Position numbers and translations under genes: made by a program. From Bordetella flabilis (GTDB lineage: Bacteria; Pseudomonadota; Gammaproteobacteria; Burkholderiales; Burkholderiaceae_B), in assembly GCF_001676725.1 (NCBI RefSeq), contig NZ_CP016172.1:3162001-3226000 (forward strand): a stretch of DNA of 64,000 nucleotides. The letters are read 5' to 3'. Below are positions 46,156 through 55,552 of the stretch, piece by piece; positions within the stretch are counted from its first letter, which is position 1, and each line of letters starts with the position of its first letter. Under the pieces are notes generated by a model. That model had not been told where the DNA came from, ran no database searches, and worked only from the letters and a program-made list of their open reading frames with translations.

Positions 46156-47241
46156 TTACATCCCGCCCAATGCGTCCAGGATGGCCTTGCCCGCTTCGGT
46201 GGTGGAGGCCTTGCCGCCGAGGTCAGGCGTGCGCACGCCGTCGGCCAGGCTTTGCTCGATGGCGCGCAGAATGGCGTCGTGCGCCTCGCGATACCGGCCC
46301 TGGCCATTGCCCAGGAAGTCCAGCATCATCGCGCCGGACCAGATCATGCCGATCGGGTTGGCGATATTCTTGCCATAGATGTCCGGTGCCGAGCCGTGCA
46401 CGGGCTCGAACAGCGAAGGAAACTTGCGCTCGGGATTGAGATTGGCCGACGGCGCGATGCCGATGGTGCCCGCGCAAGCCGGGCCAAGGTCCGACAGGAT
46501 GTCGCCAAAAAGGTTGCTCGCCACGACCACATCGAAGCGCTCCGGGCTGAGCACGAAGCGCGCCGCCAGGATGTCCACATGGTACTTGTCCTGGCGCACC
46601 TCCGGATACCGCGCCCCCATGGCGGCGAAGCGCTCGTCCCAATATGGCATGCTGATGGAAATGCCATTGGACTTGGTGGCCGACGTAAGGTGCTTTTTGG
46701 GCCGGCTTTGCGCCAGTTCGAATGCGTACTGCAGGATGCGGTCCACGCCGCGCCGGGTAAAAATGGACTCCTGCACCACGAATTCCTGGTCGGTGCCTTC
46801 GAACATCCGCCCGCCGATGGACGAATACTCGCCTTCCGTGTTTTCGCGGACGACATAGAAATCGATGTCCCCGGGCGCGCGGTTGGCCAGCGGGCACGGC
46901 ACGCCCGGCATCAGGCGCACCGGGCGCAGATTCACATATTCGTCGAAGTGCCGGCGGAACTTGAGCAACGAGCCCCATAGCGAAATGTGGTCCGGCACGG
47001 TATCGGGCCAGCCGACGGCGCCGAAATACAGGGCATCGCAGTCCTTGAGCTGGTCGAACCAGTCGGCCGGCATCATGTCGCCGTGTTCGGCGTAGTAGTC
47101 GCAACTGGCCCAGTCGATGTCCATCCATTCGATGGCGATGCCCATGCGCCTCGCAGCGGCGTCGACCACCTGCTTTCCCACCGGCATGACTTCCTTGCCG
47201 ATACCGTCGCCGGCTATGGCCGCTATCCTGTGTGTCTTCAT
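46156..47241 (-). CDS. Tartrate dehydrogenase/D-malate dehydrogenase-type beta-decarboxylating dehydrogenase
   Basis: A 361-residue protein of the isopropylmalate/isocitrate dehydrogenase superfamily. IAGDGIGKEV starts it, LRPVRLMPGV and RENTEGEYSSIGG are the substrate loops, SNLFGDILSDLG gives metal-binding Asp residues, and FEPVHGSAPDIYGKNIANP is the nucleotide region. RENTEGEYSSIGGR and the length match tartrate dehydrogenases, which also decarboxylate D-malate. GAGGAG precedes ATG 47241. It diverges from the LysR gene, its probable regulator. Confidence 0.9.
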   Translation of the reverse strand: MKTHRIAAIAGDGIGKEVMPVGKQVVDAAARRMGIAIEWMDIDWASCDYYAEHGDMMPADWFDQLKDCDALYFGAVGWPDTVPDHISLWGSLLKFRRHFDEYVNLRPVRLMPGVPCPLANRAPGDIDFYVVRENTEGEYSSIGGRMFEGTDQEFVVQESIFTRRGVDRILQYAFELAQSRPKKHLTSATKSNGISISMPYWDERFAAMGARYPEVRQDKYHVDILAARFVLSPERFDVVVASNLFGDILSDLGPACAGTIGIAPSANLNPERKFPSLFEPVHGSAPDIYGKNIANPIGMIWSGAMMLDFLGNGQGRYREAHDAILRAIEQSLADGVRTPDLGGKASTTEAGKAILDALGGM

Positions 47242-47338
47242 GTTGTAATCTCCTCGTGAGCGCGCATGCCGGTCCATGCGCAGATGGCCTTGAGGGACGT
47301 GAGCATAAAGTCCGCATCACCGAAGATAATCGGGCGAA

Positions 47339-47369
47339 GCGTGAATAAACAAAACACTAATCGTGAATA
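47339..47369. promoter_or_regulatory. CGTGAATA direct repeats in the tartrate dehydrogenase/LysR divergon
   Basis: CGTGAATA occurs at 47340 and again at 47362, 22 bp apart (about two helical turns). The first copy continues as GCGTGAATAAACAAAAC, almost identical to a site at 57245-57262 before the TRAP operon. It is a candidate binding site for a shared regulator. Confidence 0.55.
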
Positions 47370-47450
47370 GCAGGCGCACCGCCGGGCATCGCCAGGCGCG
47401 GCATGCAAGCGACGACTGGTGCTGGAGCGGCCTTGGGATTGAATGGGATC

Positions 47451-48401
47451 ATGAACACACCTTTTCCTCTTCTGGAGGACCTTCGCCTGTTCTGCCTGGT
47501 CGTACGCAAACGCAGCTTCGTCGCGTCCGCCACGGAACTGGGCGTATCCCCGGCCTATGTCAGCAAGCGCATCGCCATTCTCGAAAATGCGCTCAATGCC
47601 AAACTGCTGCACCGGACGACCCGGCGCATCAATGTGACGGACCATGGCGAAACCGTCTTCCAATGGACCCAGCGCATCCTGGAAGACGTGGAGGAGATGA
47701 CTGAAGCGGTCTCCACTTCCCGGACCACCCCGCGCGGGATTCTGAGCATTTGCACGAGCACGGGATTCGGCCGCAATCACGTCGCGCCGGCGGTATCCGA
47801 ACTGGCTACGCGCTACCCTTCATTACAGGTCCAGCTGCACTTTCTGGACCGTCCCGTCGATATGCTGGAAGAAGGCTTCGACCTGGACATTCGCGTGGGC
47901 GTGGTTCACGAACCCACCCTCATCGCCCGGCGTATCGCCTCCAATCACCGTATCCTTTGCGCGGCACCGGCCTACCTGGCGCAACATCCGGCGCCGGAGC
48001 GTCCCGCCGATCTGGCGCAACACCACTGCATCCCCATACGGGAACGCGACCAGGCATTCGGACTGTGGCGGCTGACCGGCCCGAATGGCACCGAAACCGT
48101 CAAGGTCAGCGGGCCGCTATCGGTGAACAACGGCGAAACAGCCCATCGCTGGGCCATCGACGGCCACGGGATTGTGCTGCGCTCTGAATGGGATGTCCGC
48201 GCCAGCCTGCAGACCGGCACCCTGGCGAGGGTGCTGCCGGACTACCACCAGGAAGCCCATGTCTGGGCCGTCTATCCTTCCCGCCTGAGCCACACCGCGA
48301 AGGTACGCGCCTGCGTGGAGCTGCTGGAAGAACGCCTGCGGTGCACCGCCACGCTCAGGGAAGAATCCAGCCTCCATCAACCACCAGTGTCTGTCCCGTG
48401 A
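47451..48401 (+). CDS. LysR-family transcriptional regulator
   Basis: A 316-residue LysR protein: DNA-binding domain at 1-65 (LEDLRLFCLVVRKRSF; PAYVSKRIAILE) and effector domain from about 95. ATG 47451 was chosen because the LysR fold starts there; an earlier in-frame ATG at 47403 adds unconserved residues. It diverges from the tartrate dehydrogenase gene across 209 bp. Its last 47 bp overlap the 3' end of the convergent SDR gene at 48355, so the transcripts are antisense at their ends. Confidence 0.92.
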   Translation: MNTPFPLLEDLRLFCLVVRKRSFVASATELGVSPAYVSKRIAILENALNAKLLHRTTRRINVTDHGETVFQWTQRILEDVEEMTEAVSTSRTTPRGILSICTSTGFGRNHVAPAVSELATRYPSLQVQLHFLDRPVDMLEEGFDLDIRVGVVHEPTLIARRIASNHRILCAAPAYLAQHPAPERPADLAQHHCIPIRERDQAFGLWRLTGPNGTETVKVSGPLSVNNGETAHRWAIDGHGIVLRSEWDVRASLQTGTLARVLPDYHQEAHVWAVYPSRLSHTAKVRACVELLEERLRCTATLREESSLHQPPVSVP

Positions 48402-49113
48402 TATAGCTGGCCGCGTCGCTGGCCAGGAACACAAACGCCGCGGCCTGGTCTTCCGGCACGCCAAGCCGCCCCAGCGGAATCCGGCCGACCGCCTCCGCGT
48501 GCGCTGCGGGGTCGGAAAGCAGCCTGCTGTTCATGGGTGTCAGGGTACGACCCGGCGCCACGCAATTGACGCGTACGCCATGGCGGCCCCACTCGAGCGC
48601 GGCCGTCTTCACGAACTGCGAGATACCCGCCTTGGTCGCGGCATAGACCGCGCGGAACTCCGCTCCGTTGAACGTAAGCTGGGAGCCGGTGTGCAGCACC
48701 ACCCCGCTGCCTGTCGCGATCATTCGCGTGCCCACCAGCCTGGTCAACGCGATCGCGCCTTCCAGGTTGATCGACACCAGGCGATGCAGATCGTGCCAGG
48801 TCAGCTCGGCCAGTGGCTCGTAGATCAACACGCCCGCGTTATTGACCAGGACATCCACGTTGCCCACGGTCGCAGCCAATGCCTCGACCGAAGCGATGTC
48901 GGCCTGGTCATATTGAACGGCATGCAGGTCCCGCGGACGCTCCGCCACGACGGCCGACAACCCCGCCGCATCGCGGTCGGCGACGTGCACGGTGGCGCCC
49001 AGGTCCGCGAACAACAAGGCGGCTGCCCGCCCGATGCCGCTCGCGGCGCCCGTAACGCATACGCGCTTGCCGGAGAAATCGAAATTCTTGAGAAACGAGG
49101 GTTGGGATGACAT
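48355..49113 (-). CDS. SDR-family oxidoreductase
   Basis: A 252-residue classical SDR with TGAASGIG, NNAGVL, Ser in TGSQLT, YAATK and C-terminal GQTLVVDGGW. The acidic VADRD after strand 2 suggests NAD. It is the last gene of the nine-gene TRAP operon, 14 bp after the epimerase gene. It probably oxidises a hydroxy acid or sugar derivative taken up by the transporters. Confidence 0.9.
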   Translation of the reverse strand: MSSQPSFLKNFDFSGKRVCVTGAASGIGRAAALLFADLGATVHVADRDAAGLSAVVAERPRDLHAVQYDQADIASVEALAATVGNVDVLVNNAGVLIYEPLAELTWHDLHRLVSINLEGAIALTRLVGTRMIATGSGVVLHTGSQLTFNGAEFRAVYAATKAGISQFVKTAALEWGRHGVRVNCVAPGRTLTPMNSRLLSDPAAHAEAVGRIPLGRLGVPEDQAAAFVFLASDAASYITGQTLVVDGGWILP

Positions 49114-49127
49114 AAGACGGGGAATTC

Positions 49128-50078
49128 TCAGGCTGGGATGGAACCGTTGCGGTGAGCCTCTACCCACGCGCGTACTTTGGCGGCCCCCTCTTCCAGGGAC
49201 GTCTTCGGGACGAAGCCGAGATCGCGACGCGCGGCGTCGACGAGCAAGGGGCCGAGCGGGAACGTATTCCAGCCCATGCCTTCCTCCACGACCTCGGCCT
49301 TTACGCGCGGCACGGCGGTCCGTACGGCCGCGACGATCTCCCCCAGGCTCTGCGCTACGCCCGGGCCGATGTTGTACGCCCGTTGCGGCAGCGAGGACGC
49401 GAACAAGGCGGCATGGATGGCGTCCACCACGTCGTCGATGTAAACATGCTGCCGGGTGGTGCCGGCCTCGGCGCGCACACGGGTGACGCGGCCGTCCAGG
49501 CCATCCTCGACCAAGGTTCGCATCAGGCAAGCCGTGGTGCGTCCAGGCCCATAACACGACGCGACCCGCAAGGCGACGGCATCCACGCCATGTTCGGCAT
49601 GATAGGCGCGTAGCATGGCCTCCCCTGCGGCTTTGGTTCCGCCATAAACGGTGACCGGCTGCAAGGGCGCGTCCTCGCTGACCGCCCCGCCGTCCGCCCT
49701 GGGCCCATACGCCATGATGGACGAGAACCAGACAATACGCTCGATGCCGTGGATGCGCGCCGCCTCGAGCAGGGAGGTCGTTCCCGCCAGATTGATGTCG
49801 ACGATACGAGCCGGCGCATCGCGCAATAGCATGGGGCCGGAAACCGCCCCTGCATGAACCACCCGGGTCACGCCATACCGCACGATGACTTCGTGCCAGC
49901 GATGGGGATCGGGCAGGTCGTGCGCGACCACCGGATACGACAGGCCCGGGGGCACGACCCGGTCCATGCCCACTACCTTATGGCCCTCGCGCGCCAGCCG
50001 GTCGGCGATGGCGTGCCCCAGCATGCCTGTAATGCCGGTGACGAGTACGGCGGGGCGGGAATCTGGCGAAGATGTCAT
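49128..50078 (-). CDS. NAD-dependent epimerase/dehydratase family protein
   Basis: A 316-residue extended SDR: TGITGMLG cofactor motif, SSIMAYGP, catalytic YGGTK and RQHVYIDDVVDAI, as in UDP-sugar epimerases and sugar-acid dehydrogenases such as D-erythronate dehydrogenase. ATG 50078 is preferred because upstream in-frame sequence overlaps the DctP gene. It sits between the second TRAP receptor and the SDR, so a hydroxy- or sugar-acid substrate is plausible. Confidence 0.87.
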   Translation of the reverse strand: MTSSPDSRPAVLVTGITGMLGHAIADRLAREGHKVVGMDRVVPPGLSYPVVAHDLPDPHRWHEVIVRYGVTRVVHAGAVSGPMLLRDAPARIVDINLAGTTSLLEAARIHGIERIVWFSSIMAYGPRADGGAVSEDAPLQPVTVYGGTKAAGEAMLRAYHAEHGVDAVALRVASCYGPGRTTACLMRTLVEDGLDGRVTRVRAEAGTTRQHVYIDDVVDAIHAALFASSLPQRAYNIGPGVAQSLGEIVAAVRTAVPRVKAEVVEEGMGWNTFPLGPLLVDAARRDLGFVPKTSLEEGAAKVRAWVEAHRNGSIPA

Positions 50079-50097
50079 TGCTGCTCTAATCGATGAG

Positions 50098-51105
50098 TCA
50101 CTGAACGGCCTGGATCTTGCTGTACAGATCCGCCAGCCTGCCGCCGTCAAAGCGCTTGGGCACATCCGCCACCTTGGCCTTGAACGCCGCAATATCGGGC
50201 TCGATGACCGTGACGCCCTGGGCCTTGAACTCCTCGACCAGCTGCTTCTCGCTTTCCGCCACGAGACTATCGTGATAGCGGCCCGCATCGACGACAGCCT
50301 GTTTGATGAGCTGCAGTTGCTCGGGCTTGAGGCGGCGATAGAGATCGTCGCTCATCCCGACCACGCTGTTGGCCACTAGATGGTTGGTCAGCGACAGGTA
50401 CTTGTTGACCAGGGGGACACCGGCACCCTTGGCCGTTGCCAGGGGGTTCTCCTGCGCGTCGACCACGTGCGTTTCCAGGGCGGTGAACAAGTCCTTGAAG
50501 TCGACCGGCGTCGGGGTGGCGCCGATAGCGCGCCAATAGGCGTCGAAAATCGGGACCGGCACGACTCGCATCTTCACACCGACGAGGTCCTGCGGCGTGC
50601 GAACCGGCTTGTTGGCCGTCAGTTGCCGGGTGCCGTAGTACCAGGACATGCTCAGCGCGTGAATACTGGTTTTCTTCAACAGGGCGTCCGCGATTTCCTG
50701 TCCCACCGGACCCTCCAGCGCGCGACGCATATGATCGGGATCGCGGAAGGCATACAGCATGGCGAAGACATTCGCCTGCGGCAGGACGTTGCCATAGGTC
50801 GAGCCCGCGATCACGGCCATGTCGAGCGTGCCGATCTGCAGGCCCTCGATCATTTGCTGCTCGTTGCCGGCTTGTCCGGCAGGGTAATCCTTGACGGCGA
50901 TCTTTCCCCCCGAACGCTCCTGGACGAGTTGGGCAAAGCGCTTGACGCCCAGGTCCTGGGGTGTACCCACGGCAATATTCTGGCCGATGCGTATCGTCAG
51001 GTCGGGCCGCTGTGCCTGCGCGGGCAATGCGGCCAACACCGCCACGCCGAGCGTCAGGCAGCCGGCAGCGGCTTTCAGAACGCGGAAATTCGGGACTGCT
51101 CGCAT
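50098..51105 (-). CDS. TRAP transporter substrate-binding protein DctP, system 2
   Basis: A 335-residue periplasmic receptor. Signal peptide residues 1-31 end in LPAQAQ. MRVVP (carboxylate-binding Arg), GATPTPVDFKDLFTALE and VVDAQENPLATA are DctP hallmarks. It follows the large permease gene by 27 bp, giving the order Q-M-P for this system. TRAP transporters use the sodium gradient to import carboxylates. Confidence 0.93.
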   Translation of the reverse strand: MRAVPNFRVLKAAAGCLTLGVAVLAALPAQAQRPDLTIRIGQNIAVGTPQDLGVKRFAQLVQERSGGKIAVKDYPAGQAGNEQQMIEGLQIGTLDMAVIAGSTYGNVLPQANVFAMLYAFRDPDHMRRALEGPVGQEIADALLKKTSIHALSMSWYYGTRQLTANKPVRTPQDLVGVKMRVVPVPIFDAYWRAIGATPTPVDFKDLFTALETHVVDAQENPLATAKGAGVPLVNKYLSLTNHLVANSVVGMSDDLYRRLKPEQLQLIKQAVVDAGRYHDSLVAESEKQLVEEFKAQGVTVIEPDIAAFKAKVADVPKRFDGGRLADLYSKIQAVQ

Positions 51106-51132
51106 TATTTCTCCTTGCTCGCGCGAGTCGCG

Positions 51133-52404
51133 CTAATTGGAATAAAACGCTTGCGGCAACCACGTAATGAGTGATGGCCAGACGATGATAAGCACGAGGG
51201 TGATCACGAGCGGGATGAGGAACGGCAGGACGGCGCGAACCACCCGCTCCAGGGGCGCTCCGGAAATCTGGCTGCCGACGTACAAACACATCCCCACGGG
51301 TGGCGTCACCAGTCCGATGCCCAGCGCGTACACCATGATCACGCCCACATAGACGGGGTCGAACTGCGCGCCGATCAGCGCGACGCCCAGGACAGGCGTA
51401 AGCAGGATGATGGCCGCGGCGACTTCCATGAATGTTCCGATCACGAGCAACAGGGCCGTGGAAGCCGCGATCAGCGCGACCGGATTCTGGAATGACTCGA
51501 TCAGGAAGCGGCCCAGGTCCGTCGCGACCTGTTCGCGTGAAATGACATAGCCCAATGGCGCGGCGAAGCCGATGATAAGCATGATGGCGCCGGACAGCAC
51601 CACCGTCGACAACAGCGCCTCGAACACATGCTTCAGCGTCAACTCCCGGTAGACCAGGCCGCCCACCAGCAGGGTATAGATCGTGGCGAGGATGGCGGCT
51701 TCGGTGGGTGTGGCGATGCCGAAGAACATGGCGCCCAGCAACACGACCGGCGTCAGCAAGGACCAGATGCCATCGCGCAGCGTGCGCCACCATGCCAACC
51801 TGGGCGCCGGCGCAACCTCATGCCGGCGCCGCTGAAACAGCAGCGCGAACATCAGCATCAGCATGATGCCCGTCAGGATGCCCGGCACCACGCCTCCAAG
51901 GAACAGCATGCCAATGGGTACATTTGCGATGCTGCCGAATATCACCATATTGATGCTTGGCGGGATGATGGGACCGATCGTCGACGTCGCCACAATGACG
52001 CCCGTACTCAGGTCATCCGGATAGCGGCTTTCGCGCATGGCGCGCAGGCCGACCTTGCCGACGCTGGCCAGGTCCGCCACCGCCGAACCCGACATGCCGG
52101 CGAAGATCATGCCCGCCACCACATTGGTATGCCCCAGTCCTCCCGGCACGCGGCCGACGCAGGCCAAGGCAAAGGCAAAGATGCGCCGCGTCACCCCACC
52201 CTTGTTCATCAGCTCGCCGGCCAGGATGAAGAACGGAATGGACACCAGCGGCATGCTGCCGAGTTGCCCGATGAATTGCTGCGGCAGGACCAGAAGGTTG
52301 GCTTGCGATAGCAGGAAGTAGGCGAAGGCGGACAGCGCGATGGCGAATGCCACGGGCACGCCGATCAGCATGGTGCCCAGCAGGACAAATACGGATACCG
52401 TCAT
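51133..52404 (-). CDS. TRAP transporter large permease DctM, system 2
   Basis: A 423-residue inner-membrane protein with about 12 helices, conserved GMSGSAVADLASVGKVG and PPSINMVIFG segments and the late TPPVGMCLYVG. It starts with an ATGA overlap to the small permease gene. It forms the translocation channel with DctQ and is fed by the receptor at 50098-51105. Confidence 0.95.
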   Translation of the reverse strand: MTVSVFVLLGTMLIGVPVAFAIALSAFAYFLLSQANLLVLPQQFIGQLGSMPLVSIPFFILAGELMNKGGVTRRIFAFALACVGRVPGGLGHTNVVAGMIFAGMSGSAVADLASVGKVGLRAMRESRYPDDLSTGVIVATSTIGPIIPPSINMVIFGSIANVPIGMLFLGGVVPGILTGIMLMLMFALLFQRRRHEVAPAPRLAWWRTLRDGIWSLLTPVVLLGAMFFGIATPTEAAILATIYTLLVGGLVYRELTLKHVFEALLSTVVLSGAIMLIIGFAAPLGYVISREQVATDLGRFLIESFQNPVALIAASTALLLVIGTFMEVAAAIILLTPVLGVALIGAQFDPVYVGVIMVYALGIGLVTPPVGMCLYVGSQISGAPLERVVRAVLPFLIPLVITLVLIIVWPSLITWLPQAFYSN

Positions 52405-52964
52405 GGCCGCGCCTCCGGCCGTGCCGGCTGTCCGCCGTCGTCGTCGAGCAGCGTTTCAAGGTAGCGGTACTCGCGCTTGAACACCTGCAGCTGCAGCATC
52501 CGCACGATCATCAATGCCGAGAAGACCGGGGCGGCGGCATAGGCCCATGCCCAGGTGACCGGCAGGGTCGCCGCCGAGAACGAAGTACGCGATGCCAGTT
52601 GGTAGCCCTTCCACCCTAGCACCGCCAGGAAAACCGCGATCAGCAGGACGCATAGATACTCCAGGGCGGCCTGTGCGCGGGGCGACAGGCCGCGCGTCAG
52701 CAAGTCCAGCCGCACCAGCCCGTGGCGCTTGTACGCGCCGATGGCTCCCAGCGCCGAACACCAGACAAACAGGAACTGGGACAATTCCTCCGGCCAGCTC
52801 AGGGGCGTATCGAACAAGGTGCGAAGCAACACCTGCGCGGCCATCACCATGCCGATCACGACCACCAGCACCAGCGCCAGCAACTCTTCCGCGTTATCGG
52901 CAAGCACGCGCACCAGGCTGCCCGGCTTGCCGGCGGCCAGGCCGGCTACATTCGCGCTTGCCAT
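52401..52964 (-). CDS. TRAP transporter small permease DctQ, system 2
   Basis: A 187-residue protein with four hydrophobic helices and the DctQ pattern PLSWPEELSQFLFVWCSALGA. It overlaps dctM by 4 bp and starts one base after the upstream decarboxylase-like gene, so translation is probably coupled. Confidence 0.92.
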   Translation of the reverse strand: MASANVAGLAAGKPGSLVRVLADNAEELLALVLVVVIGMVMAAQVLLRTLFDTPLSWPEELSQFLFVWCSALGAIGAYKRHGLVRLDLLTRGLSPRAQAALEYLCVLLIAVFLAVLGWKGYQLASRTSFSAATLPVTWAWAYAAAPVFSALMIVRMLQLQVFKREYRYLETLLDDDGGQPARPEARP

Positions 52965-52965
52965 G

Positions 52966-54210
52966 TCATGCGACCCCGGCGCCGGCCGGCGCCCAGCCGC
53001 CTGCCTCCAGGATCTCCTTGGCCCTGGACGCCGCGGCGTCGAGCAGGGCGATCTCGGATTCTTTCCAGGCGCGTGTCCCGCCGATGTGGTGCACCGAAAT
53101 CCAACCCATCACCTCATCGTTCCAGACCAGCGGCGCGAGCATCTGGGCGGTAACGCCATAGACGCTCATGAGCGCTTTGGGCGGCGGCGTTTCGGCATTC
53201 ACGCAATCGGCCTGTATCAGGCACCTGCGGTGCTTCTCCAGCCACTGCACCGTCCCCAGGGCCCGCTGGTTCAGGCTGGAATCCAGCTTGAGCGGCGGAA
53301 TGCCGGCCGCGACCGATTCGGCGTAGACATCGTCCGCGCCGATATTCAGCCGCGGCACATCGAGGCGAATCGTGGTGCGCGCGGTACCGACCTCCTCGCG
53401 CAGCGATTCCATGAGCGCATCGAGGCGCTCCAGTACCGGATGGCGGCGCAGCAGCATGCCCCAGCCATGGATCGGCCGGTCGATACCCGACATACGCAAC
53501 GCCTTCCACAGGGTGACCGCGATGCTGTCGAAGACCGGCTTGCCCAGCTTCGCCTCGATTTCATCGAGCAGTACGGTGGCCGGCAGATTGGTGCACCCAA
53601 CCATGAGGCATTGCGCCTGCGGCGAATCGGCGTCCAGCAGCAGCTGGCGAATGCGCTCGAACGGCAGGGCCCCGATCACCGTATTGACGCGCTCGCTCAG
53701 CATGGCGTGGCTGACTCCCTCGAAGCCTTCGGCGCGGTAGGTCTTCAGCATCATCTCTGTCGGACCAGGCTCATACGGAACCGCAAGGCCGTAGCGCGTC
53801 ATCCCGTAGCACTGGAACGCCTCTACCTGCGCCAGCGACGTCGTGGAGGCGGCGATGCCCGTCGCCGCGGTGATACGCCGGCAGATCTCCCTGTCCGCCT
53901 GGAGCCCCTCGCCCGTCCACCCTCCGGAGGTGCCGTTCCACAGGATTATGTCGACCCCCGCATCCTTCAACAGCAGCGCCGCGTTCGTCATTTTGTCGGC
54001 CTGGAACTGCGCCACATCGTGGCTATCCAGCGTCAGGGTCTGCACCGGCAGGCGCTCGATGTGCACGGAGACGACATCCGACAGTTTCTCCAGCATCAGG
54101 CTGGTAATCGGTTCCAGCGCCGTATTGGAAGACGGTGTAATGAAGCCGATCTTCTTCATTCCCGCCATGCAGCCTTGCGTCAGCAGGCGCTTTTTCATGC
54201 TTGTTGCCAT
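52966..54210 (-). CDS. Arylmalonate decarboxylase/maleate isomerase-like (Asp/Glu racemase superfamily) domain fused to GAF
   Basis: A 414-residue two-domain protein. Residues 18-245 form an Asp/Glu-racemase-superfamily domain: GFITPSSNTALEP, NGTSGGW (residues 92-98), and Cys206 in VGCTNLPA. The GTS loop plus a single catalytic Cys in the second half is the arrangement of arylmalonate decarboxylase; racemases and maleate isomerases have a Cys in both halves. Residues about 256-405 read as a GAF domain (LNIGADDV; VYGVTAQMLAPLVWNDEVMGWISVHH). The fusion suggests allosteric control. GGAGAG precedes the start at 54210. It lies between the two TRAP systems. Confidence 0.8.
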   Translation of the reverse strand: MATSMKKRLLTQGCMAGMKKIGFITPSSNTALEPITSLMLEKLSDVVSVHIERLPVQTLTLDSHDVAQFQADKMTNAALLLKDAGVDIILWNGTSGGWTGEGLQADREICRRITAATGIAASTTSLAQVEAFQCYGMTRYGLAVPYEPGPTEMMLKTYRAEGFEGVSHAMLSERVNTVIGALPFERIRQLLLDADSPQAQCLMVGCTNLPATVLLDEIEAKLGKPVFDSIAVTLWKALRMSGIDRPIHGWGMLLRRHPVLERLDALMESLREEVGTARTTIRLDVPRLNIGADDVYAESVAAGIPPLKLDSSLNQRALGTVQWLEKHRRCLIQADCVNAETPPPKALMSVYGVTAQMLAPLVWNDEVMGWISVHHIGGTRAWKESEIALLDAAASRAKEILEAGGWAPAGAGVA

Positions 54211-54259
54211 TTCGCTCTCCGTACGGCGCCGAGCGCGCCGGGAACATTCACGGACTCGC

Positions 54260-55552
54260 TCAGTACCCGGCCAGGCGCGGCAGGAACAGCACGAAATCCG
54301 GGAACAACATAATCAGGAACAAGAGGCCGTACTGCAGCAGGATGAACGGCCATATCTCGCGAATGATCTGGGCCACCTTGATGCGCCAGATCCCCGAGGT
54401 GACGATGAGCAGGACGCCCACCGGCGGAGTGATGCCGCCGATGGTAATGTTCATCACGAACAGGAAGCCGAAGTAGACCGGATCGATGCCATAGCTGGTC
54501 GCGATCGGGGCGATGATGGGCACCAGCATCAGGTAGGCGGCATTGGCTTCCATCACCATGCCCACCAGTATGAGGATCAGCATGACGATGAAGGTGAACA
54601 TCAGGGGGTTTTCCGTGACTTGGGACAGCCATTCGCCTATCGTCACGCCCACCATTTCCGCCGTCATCAGATACGTCACCTGCGACGCGAACGCGATCAA
54701 CGCGCCCACGATCGCCGTCACGATGGCGGCGTTCAACAACGACACCGGCAGATCGGAAAGCTTCAGCTTCCGGGTCACGAAAAAACCCACGAGCGTCGCA
54801 TAGGCCACAGCGATCGCGGCGCCCTCGGTCGAGGTAAACGCACCCGCGACGATGCCGCCAATGACGATGACCGGCATCAGGAACACCAGCCAGGAACGGC
54901 ACAACTCGCGCAACACCCTGCCGACACTGAATGCGTCACCGGTGGCGGGGTAACCCCGACGGCGGGCAATAATCGTGCACAGCAGCATGCCGCCCAATCC
55001 CATGGCGATGCCGGGCAGAATCCCGGACAGGAACAGGGCCCCCACGGAAACTTTGCCTGCGGCGACGGCATAGACGATCATGCCTATGCTGGGCGGCAGG
55101 ATCGGGCCCAGGTTGGACGCCGAGGCCACCAGCGCCGCGCCGAATGGCGCGCTATAGGCCTTGGTCAGGCTGGGGCCGAGCGTGCCGCCCAACGCGGTGG
55201 CATCGGCAACGGAACTGCCGGATACCGACGACAGCCCCATGGCCGATGCCACGGTCACATGTCCCAGGCCGCCAGGCACGCGCCCGACCACAGCATTGGC
55301 CAGATCGATGATGCGGTCCATCAGGCCGCCTCGCAGCATCAATTGCCCCGCCAGCATGAATAGCGGTATCGCCATCAACGGGAACGAATCGAGGGCATAG
55401 ACCATCTTGCCCGCCAGTTGCAGGGGTGGGAAACCACCCACCAGTACACCGCAAAGGCCGGCCACGCCGAGCGCGTAGGCCAGCGGCATGCCGATCATGG
55501 CGAACACGACGAATGTCGCCAGCATGGACCAGAAAATCATGCTTCGCTCCAC
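54260..55552 (-). CDS. TRAP transporter large permease DctM, system 1
   Basis: A 430-residue membrane protein with about 12 helices, VSGSSVADATALGGTLG and LPPSIGMIVYAV, and GGITPPVGVLLIV near the end. The start overlaps the dctQ stop by 16 bp. It belongs with the receptor at 56104-57123; its divergence from the system-2 DctM shows these are not a recent duplication. Confidence 0.95.
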   Translation of the reverse strand: MERSMIFWSMLATFVVFAMIGMPLAYALGVAGLCGVLVGGFPPLQLAGKMVYALDSFPLMAIPLFMLAGQLMLRGGLMDRIIDLANAVVGRVPGGLGHVTVASAMGLSSVSGSSVADATALGGTLGPSLTKAYSAPFGAALVASASNLGPILPPSIGMIVYAVAAGKVSVGALFLSGILPGIAMGLGGMLLCTIIARRRGYPATGDAFSVGRVLRELCRSWLVFLMPVIVIGGIVAGAFTSTEGAAIAVAYATLVGFFVTRKLKLSDLPVSLLNAAIVTAIVGALIAFASQVTYLMTAEMVGVTIGEWLSQVTENPLMFTFIVMLILILVGMVMEANAAYLMLVPIIAPIATSYGIDPVYFGFLFVMNITIGGITPPVGVLLIVTSGIWRIKVAQIIREIWPFILLQYGLLFLIMLFPDFVLFLPRLAGY

